Source: Deltaproteobacteria bacterium (GTDB lineage Bacteria > Myxococcota_A > Polyangia > Polyangiales > Houyiibacteriaceae). Taken from it: 5,374 nt of DNA. The DNA is taken from assembly GCA_003647035.1 (NCBI GenBank), contig QMMB01000257.1:1-5374 (forward strand). Direction: 5' to 3'. Position numbers and translations under genes: made by a program. A model generated the notes under the pieces. It was not told the DNA's origin. It did no database searches and saw only the letters and a list, made by a program, of their open reading frames with translations. Of this stretch, positions 5,374 to 5,374 are shown piece after piece (position 1 is the stretch's first letter; the number at the start of each line of letters is the position of its first letter).

Positions 5374-5374
5374 G

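Overview
The window is a GC-rich stretch that I read as a type IV pilus locus from a myxobacterium-like (Myxococcota/deltaproteobacterial) genome. The basis is the gene neighbourhood: an NtrC-type PilR, three type IV pilins and a TPR-like protein directly after the major pilin. That layout recalls the Myxococcus pilS-pilR-pilA-pilG region, but pilS is not next to pilR here. No mobile element, CRISPR array or rRNA/tRNA gene was seen.

Layout. On the minus strand, reading from high to low coordinates: a sigma54-dependent response regulator (pilR-like, 3837-2452); a pilin-like gene with a TTG start (2426-1908); a second pilin-like gene whose ATG overlaps the previous stop (1911-1402); a 187-base intergenic region with a strong sigma54 promoter and an inverted repeat at enhancer distance; the major-pilin-like gene pilA (1214-642); a rho-independent terminator (592-617); and a membrane-anchored TPR-like protein that runs off the left edge (548-1). 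Further right are a small uncharacterised gene on the minus strand (4201-3917), a divergent GbsR/MarR-type regulator on the plus strand (4266-4817), and, convergent to it, the C-terminal part of an HSL-type alpha/beta hydrolase on the minus strand (5373-4849).

How it works together (inference). PilR is a complete enhancer-binding protein with its GAFTGA loop, so it should activate RNA polymerase-sigma54. The best sigma54 promoter in the window sits right before pilA, so PilR probably drives pilA. The two pilin-like genes directly behind pilR look co-transcribed and translationally coupled. They are about 55% identical to each other, with equal mature length, so they are a tandem duplication. 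All three pilins carry a C-terminal GDLxxDG loop resembling a calcium-binding site. The right-hand genes have no evident link to pili.

The most interesting points are the pilA control region, the duplicated pilin pair coupled to pilR, the shared calcium-loop signature, and PilR without a neighbouring PilS.
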